A program made the position numbers and the translations under genes. Under the pieces are notes generated by a model. It saw only the letters and a list, made by a program, of their open reading frames with translations. It searched no databases and was not told where the DNA came from. From Streptomyces sp. NBC_01142 (GTDB taxonomy: Bacteria; Actinomycetota; Actinomycetes; Streptomycetales; Streptomycetaceae), in the NCBI RefSeq assembly GCF_026341125.1, contig NZ_JAPEOR010000003.1, positions 1,612,001 through 1,676,000 on the forward strand: a stretch of DNA of 64,000 nt. The letters are read 5' to 3'. Positions 8,293-17,150 of this stretch are shown here, piece by piece (the first letter of the stretch is position 1; each line of letters starts with the position of its first letter).

Positions 8293-8478
8293 CGCGTCCA
8301 CCTCCCGGTTCTGGGTGGCGGGCGCAGCTCCCTCTGGCACGGGGGACCGGGAGGGAGCCGCGCCCGCCGCGGGCCCGGCGGCCGGGGCGTCAGTTCCTCC
8401 GGCCAACGGGCAGCTTGTCGGGCTTCCGAGATCAGCAAGATTCGCCCGGGAGCCGACGGCGAGCAACAGTGACGGTTC

Positions 8479-8576
8479 ACTGATCAGTTGCTTCGGCGGT
8501 GAGGAGTCGCTGATCTGGGCACTGATCCGAGCCAAGTCACTGTTCTTGACGCAGAGTCGATGGATCGTCACTACGC
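8479..8576. promoter_or_regulatory. Intergenic region with repeated CACTGATC and candidate promoter
   Basis: Between the ATP-binding gene and the divergent regulator there are two CACTGATC motifs, the first inside CACTGATCAG, and a third partial copy between them. A TTGACG hexamer at 8546-8551 could be the -35 element for the gene at 8611. The repeats would suit autoregulation by the XRE-TPR protein. This is visual evidence only. Confidence 0.35.
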
Positions 8577-8610
8577 TTTCAGGAATCGATCCGGGTCTGA
8601 GGAGGTGCTG

Positions 8611-10002
8611 ATGAAGCGCACATCGCACGGCCCGTCGGCGAAGCGGTTACGGCAGGAGGCCATCCGGCGGGGTGAGTCCCTCGGCGAGATCGCCCGTACC
8701 ATCCATGACCACTGCACCGTGTCTCTCCTGCGTGCTCAGCGTCTCGCCCGTGGGCTGACGCTGAAGGAAGCCGCTGCGGGCCTGAATTCGCTCGGAGCGG
8801 GACGTGAGGACGCTCCCAGGGTGGATGGCGACCAGCTGGGGCACTGGGAGACCGGCCGGCAGCCCCGCCCGGCGACACTCGCGCTGCTGTGCGAGTTCTA
8901 CGGCGGCTGCAGCCCTGCAGACCTGGGATTCGACAGCGCGGCGGCTGCCGCCCCGTCACCGTCCTCAGCCCTGGTCGTGGTGGGACAGCCGCTGCCTTCA
9001 CCGACGACTCTGCGCGAATCCTTCGCGGCCGACTCTCTGGAGCAGCAAGTCGATGCGGCACGAAGGTCGCTGGACCGCACGCTGGCAGTCGGGACAGTGA
9101 CTTCGACCCAGCTCGACCTGCTCGATGAACAGGTTCTCTGGGCCCGGGAGCAGTACGTTTACACACCACCGGCACCGATGATCAAGGTTCTCCTCAATCA
9201 CCTCACGGAGGTGGAGGACTTGGCCGCGCATCGTCAGCCGGCCGCCGTCCAGGTCCGACTGTCCGAGCTGACCGCGATGCTCGCCACCCTCGTCGCCGAT
9301 GCCCTCATGAAGCTGGGGCACCTGCCCAGGTCGCAGTCCTGGTACGCGACAGCGCGGAATGCCGCGGACGATAGCGGCAACACGGAACTCCGCGCCCGAG
9401 TACGGGCGCAAGCCGCGATGCTCCCCTTCTACTACGGACCGCTCGAGGCTGCGGTCAGCCTCTCTCGGGAGGCCCGGATCATCTGCCGCGGGCGGCCCAG
9501 CGCCACCGCGGCCTTCGCCTCGGCAGCCGAGGCGCGCGCTCTGGCGAAGCTGGGAGACGCCGAGGGCGCCGAGGCCGCGCTCCGCTACGCCGTCGCCGCC
9601 TTCGAGCAGAGCGGAGCTGGAGGCCCGGCGGACAGCGACGCCTTCGGCTTCCCGGAGCGACGGTTCCGGCTGTACGAGAGCGGAACCCTGACGGCCCTCG
9701 GCCGGACGACTCGGGCGCGCCGCGTTCAGGAGGCGGCACTCCTCCTCTATCCGTCGAAGACCGGCATCGACCCGGCCTTGCTCCACTTCGAAGCGGCCCT
9801 CTGCCTGGCACACGATCGCAGCACGACCGAGGCGTGCCAGCTGGCCAGCGCTACCTTTTTGCGGATGGCCCCCGAGCACCGCACACCGATCGTGGAGGAG
9901 CGGGCCCGCGAGGTTATCGGAGCACTCCCGCCTGGTGCACAGTCAGTCCGCGCAGCGCGGGAGCTCCGCGAGATCCTTGCGCTTCCTCCCGGACAGATGT
10001 GA
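8611..10002 (+). CDS. XRE-type regulator with TPR-like C-terminal region
   Basis: A 464-aa protein. ATG 8611 is preceded by GAGGAGGTGCTG, an excellent RBS. Residues about 35-105 form an XRE-type HTH with an unusually long insertion (LRAQRLARGLTLKEAAAGLN, then LGHWETGRQPRPATLALLCE). The remainder is a run of helices (VQVRLSELTAMLATLVADAL, ARVRAQAAMLPFY, EARALAKLGDAEGAEAALRY) like the TPR-like region of Streptomyces transcriptional regulators that sense peptides or partner proteins. It is transcribed divergently from the RsbW-like gene and is followed 33 bp later by the phosphotransferase gene. Confidence 0.85.
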   Translation: MKRTSHGPSAKRLRQEAIRRGESLGEIARTIHDHCTVSLLRAQRLARGLTLKEAAAGLNSLGAGREDAPRVDGDQLGHWETGRQPRPATLALLCEFYGGCSPADLGFDSAAAAAPSPSSALVVVGQPLPSPTTLRESFAADSLEQQVDAARRSLDRTLAVGTVTSTQLDLLDEQVLWAREQYVYTPPAPMIKVLLNHLTEVEDLAAHRQPAAVQVRLSELTAMLATLVADALMKLGHLPRSQSWYATARNAADDSGNTELRARVRAQAAMLPFYYGPLEAAVSLSREARIICRGRPSATAAFASAAEARALAKLGDAEGAEAALRYAVAAFEQSGAGGPADSDAFGFPERRFRLYESGTLTALGRTTRARRVQEAALLLYPSKTGIDPALLHFEAALCLAHDRSTTEACQLASATFLRMAPEHRTPIVEERAREVIGALPPGAQSVRAARELREILALPPGQM

Positions 10003-10035
10003 CAGCGGCGTGGATCGTCGGCGAGCCTGGACCGC

Positions 10036-10941
10036 ATGACACAAGCGGCGCTGGCCCCCGGCGGGTTCGATGAGTCCGAGATGTATCAGGTCCTGGAGCG
10101 GGGATGCGTGGCCGTCGGCCTCGACTTCGCCGACGCTCGCCTACTTCGCGGGCACACCAATGCGGTCATCCTCCTCGAAAAGGAACAGATCGTCGTCAAG
10201 ATCGCCCGACGGGGGTCTCGCGTCGAGGATGTGGCGCGTACGGTCGCTTTCGTCCGTTGGCTCATGGACGCCGGCTTCCCCACCGTCCCGCTCCATCGGG
10301 TCGACCAGCCCGTGCTCATCGACCAGCACGCCATCACCTTCTGGCAGTACTTGCCTCAGCCGGATCATCCGGTCGCTGCGGAGCAGCTCGCCAAGCCGCT
10401 GTACGCGCTCCACACGCTGACCACACCGCCCGTAGCCCTGCCGGTCCACGACAACATCGCGGCCATCCGTCGGTCCGTCGCGGCAATCACGTGCCTGCCT
10501 GCAGAATCGCTGTCGTTCCTTAGCGAGTACGCCGAGCAGCTCGAGGCAGACCTCCATGCTGTGGACTTCGAGCTGCCAGAGGGGGCGATCCAAGGAGACC
10601 CGCAGCATCGCAACGCCCTCCACGTCGGCGATGGCGGAGCCGTCCTCTGCGACTGGGACACGGTAGCGCTCGGACAACCGGAGTGGGACCTGGTCACGGT
10701 GGAGGTCCACTGCCGGCGCTTCGGTCACGGAGAGCAGCACTACGCGGCCTTTGCCGACGCATACGGCTGGGATGTCACACGCTGGCCGGGCTACCAGACC
10801 CTGGCCGCGATCCGCGAGCTGCGGATGATCACGACGAACGCACGGAAGGTTCATCACGCTCCGAGCAGCCTGCAGGAGGTCGAGAGGCGCGTGGACGGGC
10901 TCCGCCGCCACGACAGGCTCCTGCGGTGGAACATCCTCTGA
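10036..10941 (+). CDS. APH-fold phosphotransferase family protein
   Basis: A 301-aa aminoglycoside-phosphotransferase-superfamily protein. The catalytic loop GDPQHRN (about residue 185) and the metal-binding CDWD (about 204) are intact, and VVKIARRG near residue 55 supplies the ATP-contacting Lys. These residues suggest an active kinase, but many members of this fold phosphorylate metabolites or are regulatory, and its placement 33 bp after a regulator gene does not point to antibiotic resistance in particular. It probably shares a transcript with the regulator and is followed by a strong hairpin. Confidence 0.85.
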   Translation: MTQAALAPGGFDESEMYQVLERGCVAVGLDFADARLLRGHTNAVILLEKEQIVVKIARRGSRVEDVARTVAFVRWLMDAGFPTVPLHRVDQPVLIDQHAITFWQYLPQPDHPVAAEQLAKPLYALHTLTTPPVALPVHDNIAAIRRSVAAITCLPAESLSFLSEYAEQLEADLHAVDFELPEGAIQGDPQHRNALHVGDGGAVLCDWDTVALGQPEWDLVTVEVHCRRFGHGEQHYAAFADAYGWDVTRWPGYQTLAAIRELRMITTNARKVHHAPSSLQEVERRVDGLRRHDRLLRWNIL

Positions 10942-10949
10942 CGTTGTGC

Positions 10950-10980
10950 GGGCACCGCAGCGGGTGGGGTTGCGGTGCCC
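10950..10980 (+). terminator. Rho-independent-type hairpin after phosphotransferase gene
   Basis: Ten perfect base pairs (GGGCACCGCA with TGCGGTGCCC) around an 11-base loop begin 9 bp after the stop codon. No long T-tract follows, as usual in Streptomyces. Confidence 0.75.
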
Positions 10981-11192
10981 AGTTGTGCCCAGCGGGCCGC
11001 AGCTCCTAGGGCGTCGAGGCACGCTAAAACCTCTACTAGATAACTGCTGGCGCCTCGGCTGTCCTGCGCAGCGAATGCGAGAGAAATCGTCGGGCTTCAG
11101 CAACGTTGGATCTTGCAGTCCCGGCGGCCGTATTTCGCAGATTCCTGGCAGTCACGGTCGTCGGCTCGCCGGTGATGAGCCATCCGGAGAGT

Positions 11193-11700
11193 TCAGGTAC
11201 ACGCTCGGCTTTTTCGTTCTAAGGCGTACGAGGTGCGTCCGCCGGGCGTTGATACTTTGCGGACGAGGCTGAATTCCTGTTTCTCGTAGTACGTGGCGAG
11301 GGGCGGGTGAAGTGCAGTCTCGGCGGACGCGGCTGATGTTCTCGCGGGCGGCGCGGTCGACGGCCCAGTCGGCGATGAGTGTTCCGAGTTTGCGGTGGCG
11401 TTCGGCCGGGTCGGTGACGGTGCCGTTGAGGTAGAAGGCTGACTCGTTGGCTTCGGAGGCTGTCCAGGCCCAGGGGGAGGCGGTCTTGAGGATCGTGGTG
11501 CAGCCGACGATGCGGTCGTGGTCCTCGGTGAGGACCCACATCTCGCCGTGGGGCCGCATGCAGTTGGCCAGTTCGTGGACGTGTTTTCCCCAGCTGGGCC
11601 AGTTCGGCAGCTGGTTGTTCTTCATCCATTCGGAACGGGCCTGGATGGTGGCCTCGAGGGCGGGTCGGTCCTCTGGTGTGGCTGGTCGCATCGCGAGCAT
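11193..11700 (-). pseudogene. GNAT acetyltransferase, frameshifted near C-terminus
   Basis: From ATG 11700 the protein follows a GNAT pattern (MRPATPEDRPALEATIQARS, then LNGTVTDPAERHRKLGTLIA). After RVRRDCTSPA the frame changes: in the +1 frame the expected ending continues (LATYYEKQEFSLVRKV, then GGRTSYALERK) and stops at 11193. A single extra base in the CCCC run (GGGG on the plus strand at 11300-11303) explains it. As sequenced, the unshifted frame runs on to 11152 with an unrelated tail. A real mutation and a homopolymer sequencing error cannot be told apart here. A likely promoter (TTGCAC, TAGGTT) lies 60-90 bp upstream. Confidence 0.8.
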
Positions 11701-12088
11701 GCGGTCCGCTCCTGTGTGCGCTCGTCCGCGAGGGGTCGGCGGGTTGGTGTGCTGGGCGGAACCTAGAGGCCTACTGTCTGGTAGGTGCAACTTTCCCACA
11801 GGCGGCCCGATCCCAGGCTCGTCGTGACCGGTGGGCCTCACCACGATCGGGGCAGCGCGGAGCCGTCGCTTGTCGGCCACGATGTGCGCGGCCTCGCGCC
11901 GAGTCTGCCGTTTTCCGGGAAGTACCGAATCCTCAATGGCACGATCGGTGCCGTGACCATGCTGATCGCCGTGCTTGAACGCGCCGCCCAGTGCGGCGGG
12001 CTACCCGCAACCCCCGTCAACCTCACAGGTGGGAAGAGTCCGGCGGGCCCCTCGGCCCTGGGCACCCTGCCGCCGCGGGGATCCCGCG
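11701..12088. other. Intergenic region, no clear gene
   Basis: The region contains the probable promoter of the GNAT gene on the minus strand near 11760-11795. I see no coding frame with plausible codon use, repeat or RNA structure in the rest. Confidence 0.4.
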
Positions 12089-12292
12089 GTGACCGAGACC
12101 TCCGGACTGCGTCCGTTCGTCTCCAGCGCGAAGGACCGTGCCGACCAGCCGCCCGCTCCGCTCGACGTCCCGCCCGCCGCCGTACGGATGGGCGTGAACG
12201 CCCGCGTCCGGGAGGTCAGTGCCCAGGAGGCCGAGGACTTTGGCATCTCAACCGAACCGGTTCTGCACGGAGATCGAGCGGGTCTACCTTGA
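12089..12292 (+). CDS. Possible 67-aa small protein
   Basis: A GTG at 12089 opens 67 codons with actinobacterial codon use (LRPFVSSAKDRADQ, then VNARVREVSAQEAEDFG). The RBS is weak. It overlaps the start of the next small frame by about 50 bases, which may mean the two are one gene split by a frameshift or two coupled small genes. I do not recognise it. Confidence 0.35.
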   Translation: MTETSGLRPFVSSAKDRADQPPAPLDVPPAAVRMGVNARVREVSAQEAEDFGISTEPVLHGDRAGLP

Positions 12293-12398
12293 TGCCGACG
12301 GCGACGTCGTGCAGTACGCGGTGACCGTCGACTACACCAACCGCGAACACCGCTTCACCGGCCAGCCCACACCCGAAGACCTCGCCCGCCGCGTCTGA
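12240..12398 (+). CDS. Possible 52-aa small protein
   Basis: TTG 12240 lies 9 bases after AGGAGG and opens 52 codons with a well-formed protein sequence (CTEIERVYLDADGDVVQYAV, then DYTNREHRFTGQPTPEDLAR). The pattern is an amphipathic beta-rich small domain. It ends 37 bp before the SprT-like gene and could be co-transcribed with it. It is too short for the usual gene-calling threshold. The family is not recognised. Confidence 0.5.
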   Translation: MASQPNRFCTEIERVYLDADGDVVQYAVTVDYTNREHRFTGQPTPEDLARRV

Positions 12399-12435
12399 CC
12401 GTCCGTGCCCCTGCCCAGCTCGAAGGCATCACCCC

Positions 12436-13218
12436 TTGAACGACTTAACGCTCTTCGGTGAAACCGCCGCCGACCACACGACGGCGGAGGACCGGCCCGC
12501 GACCGCGCCCGTCGTCCACGGCGCGGTCCTCATCAGCGCCGTGGAAACCGCGTGGAAGGAGATCCGCCGCCGCTTCGCCAGCGTCCCCGACGTCTCCGTC
12601 ACCACACCGCCAACCGCCGGCGCACAGGACCCCACCACATGCTCCGCGCTGCGCACCGGCCGCCACTTCGACCGTGACGGCACCCTGACCATAGAACTGC
12701 AGGTCACGTCCGGCACTCTCGGGCACGGCGGACGCCCGATGATGGAAGGACTGCTGCACCACGCCGCGCACGGCCTGGCCCTCGCACGGGGCATCACCGA
12801 CATCAGCGGCGGAGACCAGCGCTGGCACAACAAGCAATACGGCCGTCTCGCCCGCGAAGTTGGGCTCACACTGCCCGCACGGGCCTCCCGCCGGGTCGGT
12901 AGGGGCCACTGCTCTCTGTCCGACGCCGAGGCGGCCAAGTGGGCCGAAGTAATCGCCGCCCTCGACGCCGCGGCCGCCGTCCAACTCCAAGCCACCGTTC
13001 AGGCCACCGCGCCCCCACGCAGCGATCGGAACGGCACGCGCTTCCTGATCATCTGCGAGTGCACCCCGCCCCGCCGCCAGCAGGTCACCCCGTTCTTCTT
13101 CGACCAGGGGCCCCTGCTGTGCGGCGTGTGTCTGACCAAGTTCCGCCCCACCGACACCCCACTGCCCCACCAGGCCGACCGTCAGCGGACGACGGGCTCG
13201 CCCGGCCGCACCCCATGA
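12436..13218 (+). CDS. SprT-like family protein with altered active site
   Basis: A 260-aa protein. Residues about 100-140 (MMEGLLHHAAHGLALARGIT, then RWHNKQYGRLAREVGL) align by pattern to SprT-like metallopeptidases of actinobacterial plasmids, where the zinc motif is HExxH. Here it reads HHAAH (about residues 107-111), so the catalytic Glu is missing. The C-terminal half ends in a CxC...CxxC zinc-ribbon-like segment (ICECTPP, LLCGVCLTKF). The TTG start at 12436 is the only reasonable one. It may be a non-catalytic DNA-binding derivative. Confidence 0.65.
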   Translation: MNDLTLFGETAADHTTAEDRPATAPVVHGAVLISAVETAWKEIRRRFASVPDVSVTTPPTAGAQDPTTCSALRTGRHFDRDGTLTIELQVTSGTLGHGGRPMMEGLLHHAAHGLALARGITDISGGDQRWHNKQYGRLAREVGLTLPARASRRVGRGHCSLSDAEAAKWAEVIAALDAAAAVQLQATVQATAPPRSDRNGTRFLIICECTPPRRQQVTPFFFDQGPLLCGVCLTKFRPTDTPLPHQADRQRTTGSPGRTP

Positions 13219-13300
13219 AAGTCACGAGCTCTCGTCCGGAGTGCTCCCTCTCCGACCCGGACAGCCACTGCACCGTCAACACCAGGGAATCGCAGTCCAC

Positions 13301-13587
13301 ATGAGCAGGCAGGCCATTGCATACGTCCACCAGACCGGCATTGCCGACGAGACAGCCAAGCAGGTGTTCCTGCTGCTAGCACAGCGCACCGAGACAGCAG
13401 GCGATCCGCACCGCCCCGAGGACATCCCCGACATCATGAGCCTGAACCTCAACGACTCCGACATCCCCGCCTCGCCGCCCACGCCGGACTCGAGCCCGAA
13501 GAGTTCCGCCGACAGCTGCGAGGGCTGAAGCAGCACGTCCCGATGAATGACCTGGAGCACCCCGACCGCCTGTGGGAGATGGTCTAG
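13301..13587 (+). pseudogene. Small helical protein gene, frameshifted
   Basis: ATG 13301 begins MSRQAIAYVHQTGIADETAK, a helical protein of the kind found on Streptomyces mobile elements. As sequenced it ends at 13528 with a low-complexity Pro/Ser tail. In the neighbouring frame the sequence continues sensibly as LAAHAGLEPEEFRRQLRGLK and ends with DRLWEMV at 13587. A missing C near 13470 (ATCCCCGCC) explains the change. The intact product would be about 95 aa. Confidence 0.65.
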
Positions 13588-13936
13588 GGGGCAGCACCGG
13601 CGCGCGACAGCAACGAGTGCGCTCCTGCTGCTTTTCGCCATTCACCATCGCGGTACCGCCTGACGTGACCACGACCGTTTTCGCAGGTGAGGGACATCCG
13701 GTCAGTGATCCTCGCAATGCTGCCTGGGCGGGCAACGGCGGCCGCAGAGGCGTCCGCCGAGGTCAGCCGCCCAGACTTCCAGCCTGATGGGCAGTCGGGC
13801 GGTGCGCCGGGCCTGGCTTGATGACGGCCTTGACCGGCCCGCCCCCGTGATGATCCATCAGTTTCTGTCAGTGCCCGCTGCTACATCCATCTAAGGGACG
13901 TGCCGCGACCGCGGCTCGCCGACGGGAGGGGACACC
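13588..13936. other. Intergenic region, no clear gene
   Basis: A mixed segment without a convincing frame. The last bases (GACGGGAGGGGACACC) hold the RBS of the next gene. I see no terminator, repeat or RNA element. Confidence 0.4.
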
Positions 13937-14152
13937 ATGTCGAAGGTGCCGGACGGGTTCCACCGTGTACGTGGGCACATCCGCCGTAATCCGAAGCCGG
14001 GCAGGGCGAAGCGGATGAGCGGCTGGATGATCGCCGGCCTCGCGGCCGCCGTGTGGTTATGGGGGCAGGTGTTCGGGTTCGGAGAGGCGACCACCAACAC
14101 GACGCCGCCCGCGCATCCGAAGCCGGCTGTCACCTCTCCGGCCGCTCGCTGA
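13937..14152 (+). CDS. Small membrane protein (71 aa)
   Basis: ATG 13937 follows GGAGGGG. The protein has a basic N-terminus (FHRVRGHIRRNPKPGRAKRM) and one hydrophobic segment (GWMIAGLAAAVWLWGQVFGF, about residues 29-48), then a short Thr/Pro tail. Its stop shares one base with the start of the membrane-anchored Mrr-type nuclease gene (TGATG), so the two are almost certainly made together. Function is unknown; it could be a partner or tether of that nuclease. Confidence 0.72.
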   Translation: MSKVPDGFHRVRGHIRRNPKPGRAKRMSGWMIAGLAAAVWLWGQVFGFGEATTNTTPPAHPKPAVTSPAAR

Positions 14153-14832
14153 TGGGAAGCAAGCGGTTACGCCTTCGACGCCCACGCGGCGCGGCCGAGG
14201 TCCTCTCGGCCGCTGTTGTGGCACTGGCCGTCCTGGTCCTGGCCGTTCGGATGGCCGCCGCGACCGTCGCGGCGCTCAAAGACGCGTGGCCTTTCCTCCT
14301 GGTCCTCGTTCTGCTGGCGGGGGCCGTCTGGGCCTGGCGGATCGCGCGCACCATGTACGGTCGACGGCGTGACGCCGAGCGGCTGGCCACGCTGCGGATC
14401 ACGCTGGCCGAGTTCGACGCCATGGACGACCGGCAGTTCGAGCACGCGTTGCGGGACCTGCTGGTCCGCGACGGCTGGCCGGCACGCCGCGTGGGCGGCA
14501 GCGGCGATCAGGCCGCCGACGTCATCAGTGACCACACGCACCACGGCCGGATCGCCGTCCAGGCCAAACACACCCGCGTCGGCGGGAAAGTGGGGTCCTC
14601 GGTCATGTACGCGGTAAAGGGGACGGCCGGCCCTGCCCACCGGGCCGACCACGCCGTCGTCATCACCAACGGCACCTTCACCCGAGACGCCATGGCCTGG
14701 GGCGACCGGCACAGCGTCCACTGGGTCGACCGGGACAGACTCCGGCGCTGGGCGGAAAGCGGCACCGCGCTGCACGAGCTCCTCGGACTGTCCGCACGCT
14801 CCCGCCGCACCCGGTTCAGGCGTGCCGCCTGA
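14152..14832 (+). CDS. Membrane-anchored Mrr-type restriction endonuclease
   Basis: A 226-aa protein. Two hydrophobic segments lie within residues 15-65 (VLSAAVVALAVLVLAVRMAA and PFLLVLVLLAGAVWAW). A Mrr_cat nuclease domain follows from about residue 85 (FDAMDDRQFEHALRDLLVRD) with GGSGDQAADVI near 114 and the catalytic QxK in IAVQAKH near 134. The D...QxK triad is intact. Family members cut modified or foreign DNA. The membrane anchor suggests action near the entry point of incoming DNA. It is coupled to the 71-aa membrane protein and followed by a second Mrr-type gene. Confidence 0.85.
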   Translation: MGSKRLRLRRPRGAAEVLSAAVVALAVLVLAVRMAAATVAALKDAWPFLLVLVLLAGAVWAWRIARTMYGRRRDAERLATLRITLAEFDAMDDRQFEHALRDLLVRDGWPARRVGGSGDQAADVISDHTHHGRIAVQAKHTRVGGKVGSSVMYAVKGTAGPAHRADHAVVITNGTFTRDAMAWGDRHSVHWVDRDRLRRWAESGTALHELLGLSARSRRTRFRRAA

Positions 14833-14864
14833 CAGGCACTCCCCATCATCAACGTCTCGGAGGT

Positions 14865-15593
14865 GTGGTGTTCGACGAAGACGGGTCACTCGACCCGCTG
14901 CTGAAGTTCCTGTTGTACGCCGTCCTTGCGCTGGCCATAGGCAAGATGGTGTGGGAGTGGCTCACGGAGGACGTCAGCCGGTGGATCACCGTGGACCTGT
15001 GGGAGCTGATCGCCGATCACCCCTGGTGGACCGGCTTCATCGCCGTCGGCGCACTGGCCACGCTCATCCACCTCGCGAAGCTGCTGTCGCTCCTGTTCGG
15101 CGCCGGCACTTACGGCTACGTCGGTAACGACGAGGACTACGCCTCCACCGCTGCGCCGGGCGAAGCGGTAAAGGCGGATGTGCTGACCTTCAAGATGAAG
15201 CAGCTCGCCGCGATGAGCGCGACGGGCTTCGAGCAAGCATGCGCCGACCTCCTGGCCCGCGACGGGTTCCACAGCACACGGCGGGTGGGAGGTGCCGGAG
15301 ACCTCGGCGTGGACGTCACCGCCCGTGACCACGACGACCAGCTCCTGATCCTGCAATGCAAGCAGTATCAGAACCCGGTCGGCTCGGGGCACGTGCAGAA
15401 GTTCAACGGAACGGCACGCCTCCACCATGGAGCCGACGTCCCGATCATGATCGGCCTCAACGGCTTCACCCAGCCTGCGGCCGACTTCGCCGCGCACCAC
15501 GACCTCATCCTCATGGGCCGCCCCGAACTGAAGAGATGGGCCCACGGCCAGCACCTGTACGACGTCCTGGGCATCCAGAGCACGACCCAGTGA
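14865..15593 (+). CDS. Second membrane-anchored Mrr-type restriction endonuclease
   Basis: A 242-aa protein with two hydrophobic segments (LLKFLLYAVLALAIGKMVW and WWTGFIAVGALATLIHLAKL), followed by a Mrr_cat domain (GFEQACADLLARDGFHSTRR, GGAGDLGVDVTARD, LILQCKQY) with the catalytic D and QCK in place. Two adjacent GTGs (14865 and 14868) could start it; the second has better RBS spacing. It resembles the preceding gene in architecture but is diverged in sequence, so it is an old duplication or a two-nuclease system. A 32-bp gap separates the two. Confidence 0.85.
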   Translation: MVFDEDGSLDPLLKFLLYAVLALAIGKMVWEWLTEDVSRWITVDLWELIADHPWWTGFIAVGALATLIHLAKLLSLLFGAGTYGYVGNDEDYASTAAPGEAVKADVLTFKMKQLAAMSATGFEQACADLLARDGFHSTRRVGGAGDLGVDVTARDHDDQLLILQCKQYQNPVGSGHVQKFNGTARLHHGADVPIMIGLNGFTQPAADFAAHHDLILMGRPELKRWAHGQHLYDVLGIQSTTQ

Positions 15594-15682
15594 CACCAGA
15601 TTTCAGGTATCCGTCTTTCCGGAAGGCGGTGCTCAGGAAGAGGAATTGCCGGAAGAGACATTTCCGGTACGAATGGTGCCCG

Positions 15683-16405
15683 TCAGATGGTCGTGAGCGA
15701 AACGGCGAGCGCCCCGATGACCATGAAGGGGCCGAAGGCGATCTGGCTGCGACGGTCGCATCCGGCGGCCAGCAGCGCCGCCGCGCACACTGCTCCGACG
15801 ACGAAGCCGGCGGCGGCGCCCCACCACACGTTCGTCCAGCTGCTCCAGCCCAGCAGCGCGCCGACGGCCGGGGCGAGTTTGACGTCTCCCAGCCCCATCC
15901 CGGTGAAGATCGCCAGGAGGAGGAAGACGGCGGTGAGGACGCCAGCGGCGGCGGCCGCGCGGCCGAGGCTGCCGGGCCCGCCGGCCAGGGCGGCCCCGGT
16001 GAGCAGGAGCAGCGTTCCGGCACAGGCGGGGAGGGTGAGCACGTCGGGCAGGCGCTGGACCGCCAGGTCGATCAGCGCGAGGGCGATGCCGCACGCGGCG
16101 AGCCAGTACTGGGCTGCGGCGACCCAGCCGCTCGCTCCGCCCGCAGCGACGGCGGCGAACACGGCGGCTGCCAAGATCTCCGCCGAAAGCGCGGGGGGAC
16201 CGATCCGCTCCGTGCACGTCGGGCAGCGTCCCGAAACGGGCAACAGCGGCAGCGGGCGGCGGCCGATGACAGTGCTGCCGCAGTGGGGACAGCTGCTGCG
16301 CCAGGACGCGGGCGCGGGGACCGACCGGGCGAAGACCACCGGGCGCGCCACGGCGCCGGCCAGGGCGCCGACGGCAGCGGACAGGGCAACGCTGAGGACG
16401 GACAT
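15683..16405 (-). CDS. Prepilin peptidase (A24 family)
   Basis: A 240-aa polytopic membrane protein. It carries the zinc tetracysteine (Cys39, Cys42, Cys61, Cys64 in CPHC...CPTC), and the two catalytic aspartates fit LIDLAVQRLPD (about 113) and GMGLGDVKL (about 174). It has about seven hydrophobic segments. The enzyme cleaves and N-methylates type IV-like pre-pilins on the cytoplasmic side. ATG 16405 is chosen over an in-frame alternative at 16426. A Tad/Flp pilus operon with a pilin but no visible peptidase lies 40 kb away in this window, so this may serve it. Confidence 0.88.
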   Translation of the reverse strand: MSVLSVALSAAVGALAGAVARPVVFARSVPAPASWRSSCPHCGSTVIGRRPLPLLPVSGRCPTCTERIGPPALSAEILAAAVFAAVAAGGASGWVAAAQYWLAACGIALALIDLAVQRLPDVLTLPACAGTLLLLTGAALAGGPGSLGRAAAAAGVLTAVFLLLAIFTGMGLGDVKLAPAVGALLGWSSWTNVWWGAAAGFVVGAVCAAALLAAGCDRRSQIAFGPFMVIGALAVSLTTI

Positions 16406-16889
16406 GACGGGAGGGCTCCCTTGCAATGCGGCCCGGCTCCACCTGTCGGGGCCGATCGGCTTCGACCCTAACCTTCAGGGATGACGGGACCCGCACGGCT
16501 TCGCCTCGAGCCCGCCGCGGCCGCTAAGTGCGCCACCGTTCAGGCTGCCGAGAGTTCGATGGCTGTGCCGGTGGTGGACATGTCGGAAGAGGCAAACGGA
16601 CATGACGGCAAGTCTGCGGGCCAGCTGCCGTGCAGAGCCAGGGAGTTGCGCGAATTCGCGCCCTCGGCCGTCCAACCTCGGGACGGGGGCGGGGGGTTCA
16701 CTTTCGCACGTCCCCGGCGGGTATGTCGTCACGAGGAGCTGGTACCCGTCACGTATTCCTGGTGTGCGGCATTCCTCCGCCCGGCTCGCGTTCGCCAGGC
16801 GCGTGCGCGGACGCCACATCAAGGACCGGACAAGACTGCCAGGGGCGAAGTCAAAGACTCGCGGCAGTCACGGCACGGGAGCCAAGCCA
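16406..16889. other. Intergenic region upstream of prepilin peptidase and Tn3 remnant
   Basis: No convincing coding frame. A minus-strand TTAGGGT near 16468-16476 could be the -10 element for the prepilin peptidase. The right end runs into transposase sequence. Confidence 0.35.
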
Positions 16890-17150
16890 CCGCGCACGCG
16901 CTGAGCGGTTCTTCTTCCTGGACGACGCAGACTGGGACCTGATCGCGTTGCGCCGTACGACAGCGCACCAGCTGGGGTTCGCGGTGCGCCGCAGTCGAGA
17001 GGTTGCGGGCGCTGCCCGCCGACGAGCACGAGCACGACGTCCTGGACGAGGGCGTCGCCCGAGTCTCCCCGCTCAAGCACGCCAACCTCACCGTGCTCGG
17101 CTGCCGCTACAGCTTCCGCGCCTCCACCCCGGTCGACGGCGGTCTGCGCT
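16890..17150 (+). pseudogene. Tn3-family transposase remnant with internal deletion
   Basis: Two pieces of a TnpA-type transposase are joined. The first (RFFFLDDADWDLIALRRTTA, then HQLGFAVRR) is the N-terminal DUF4158-like region. About 25 codons later, in another frame, the C-terminal end appears (ALPADEHEHDVLDEGVARV, then SPLKHANLTVLGCRYSFRAS). Most of the roughly 1000-residue transposase is missing, so the piece is inactive. The right terminal repeat of the transposon is not obvious. It shows past transposon activity and may mark a deletion junction. Confidence 0.75.
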
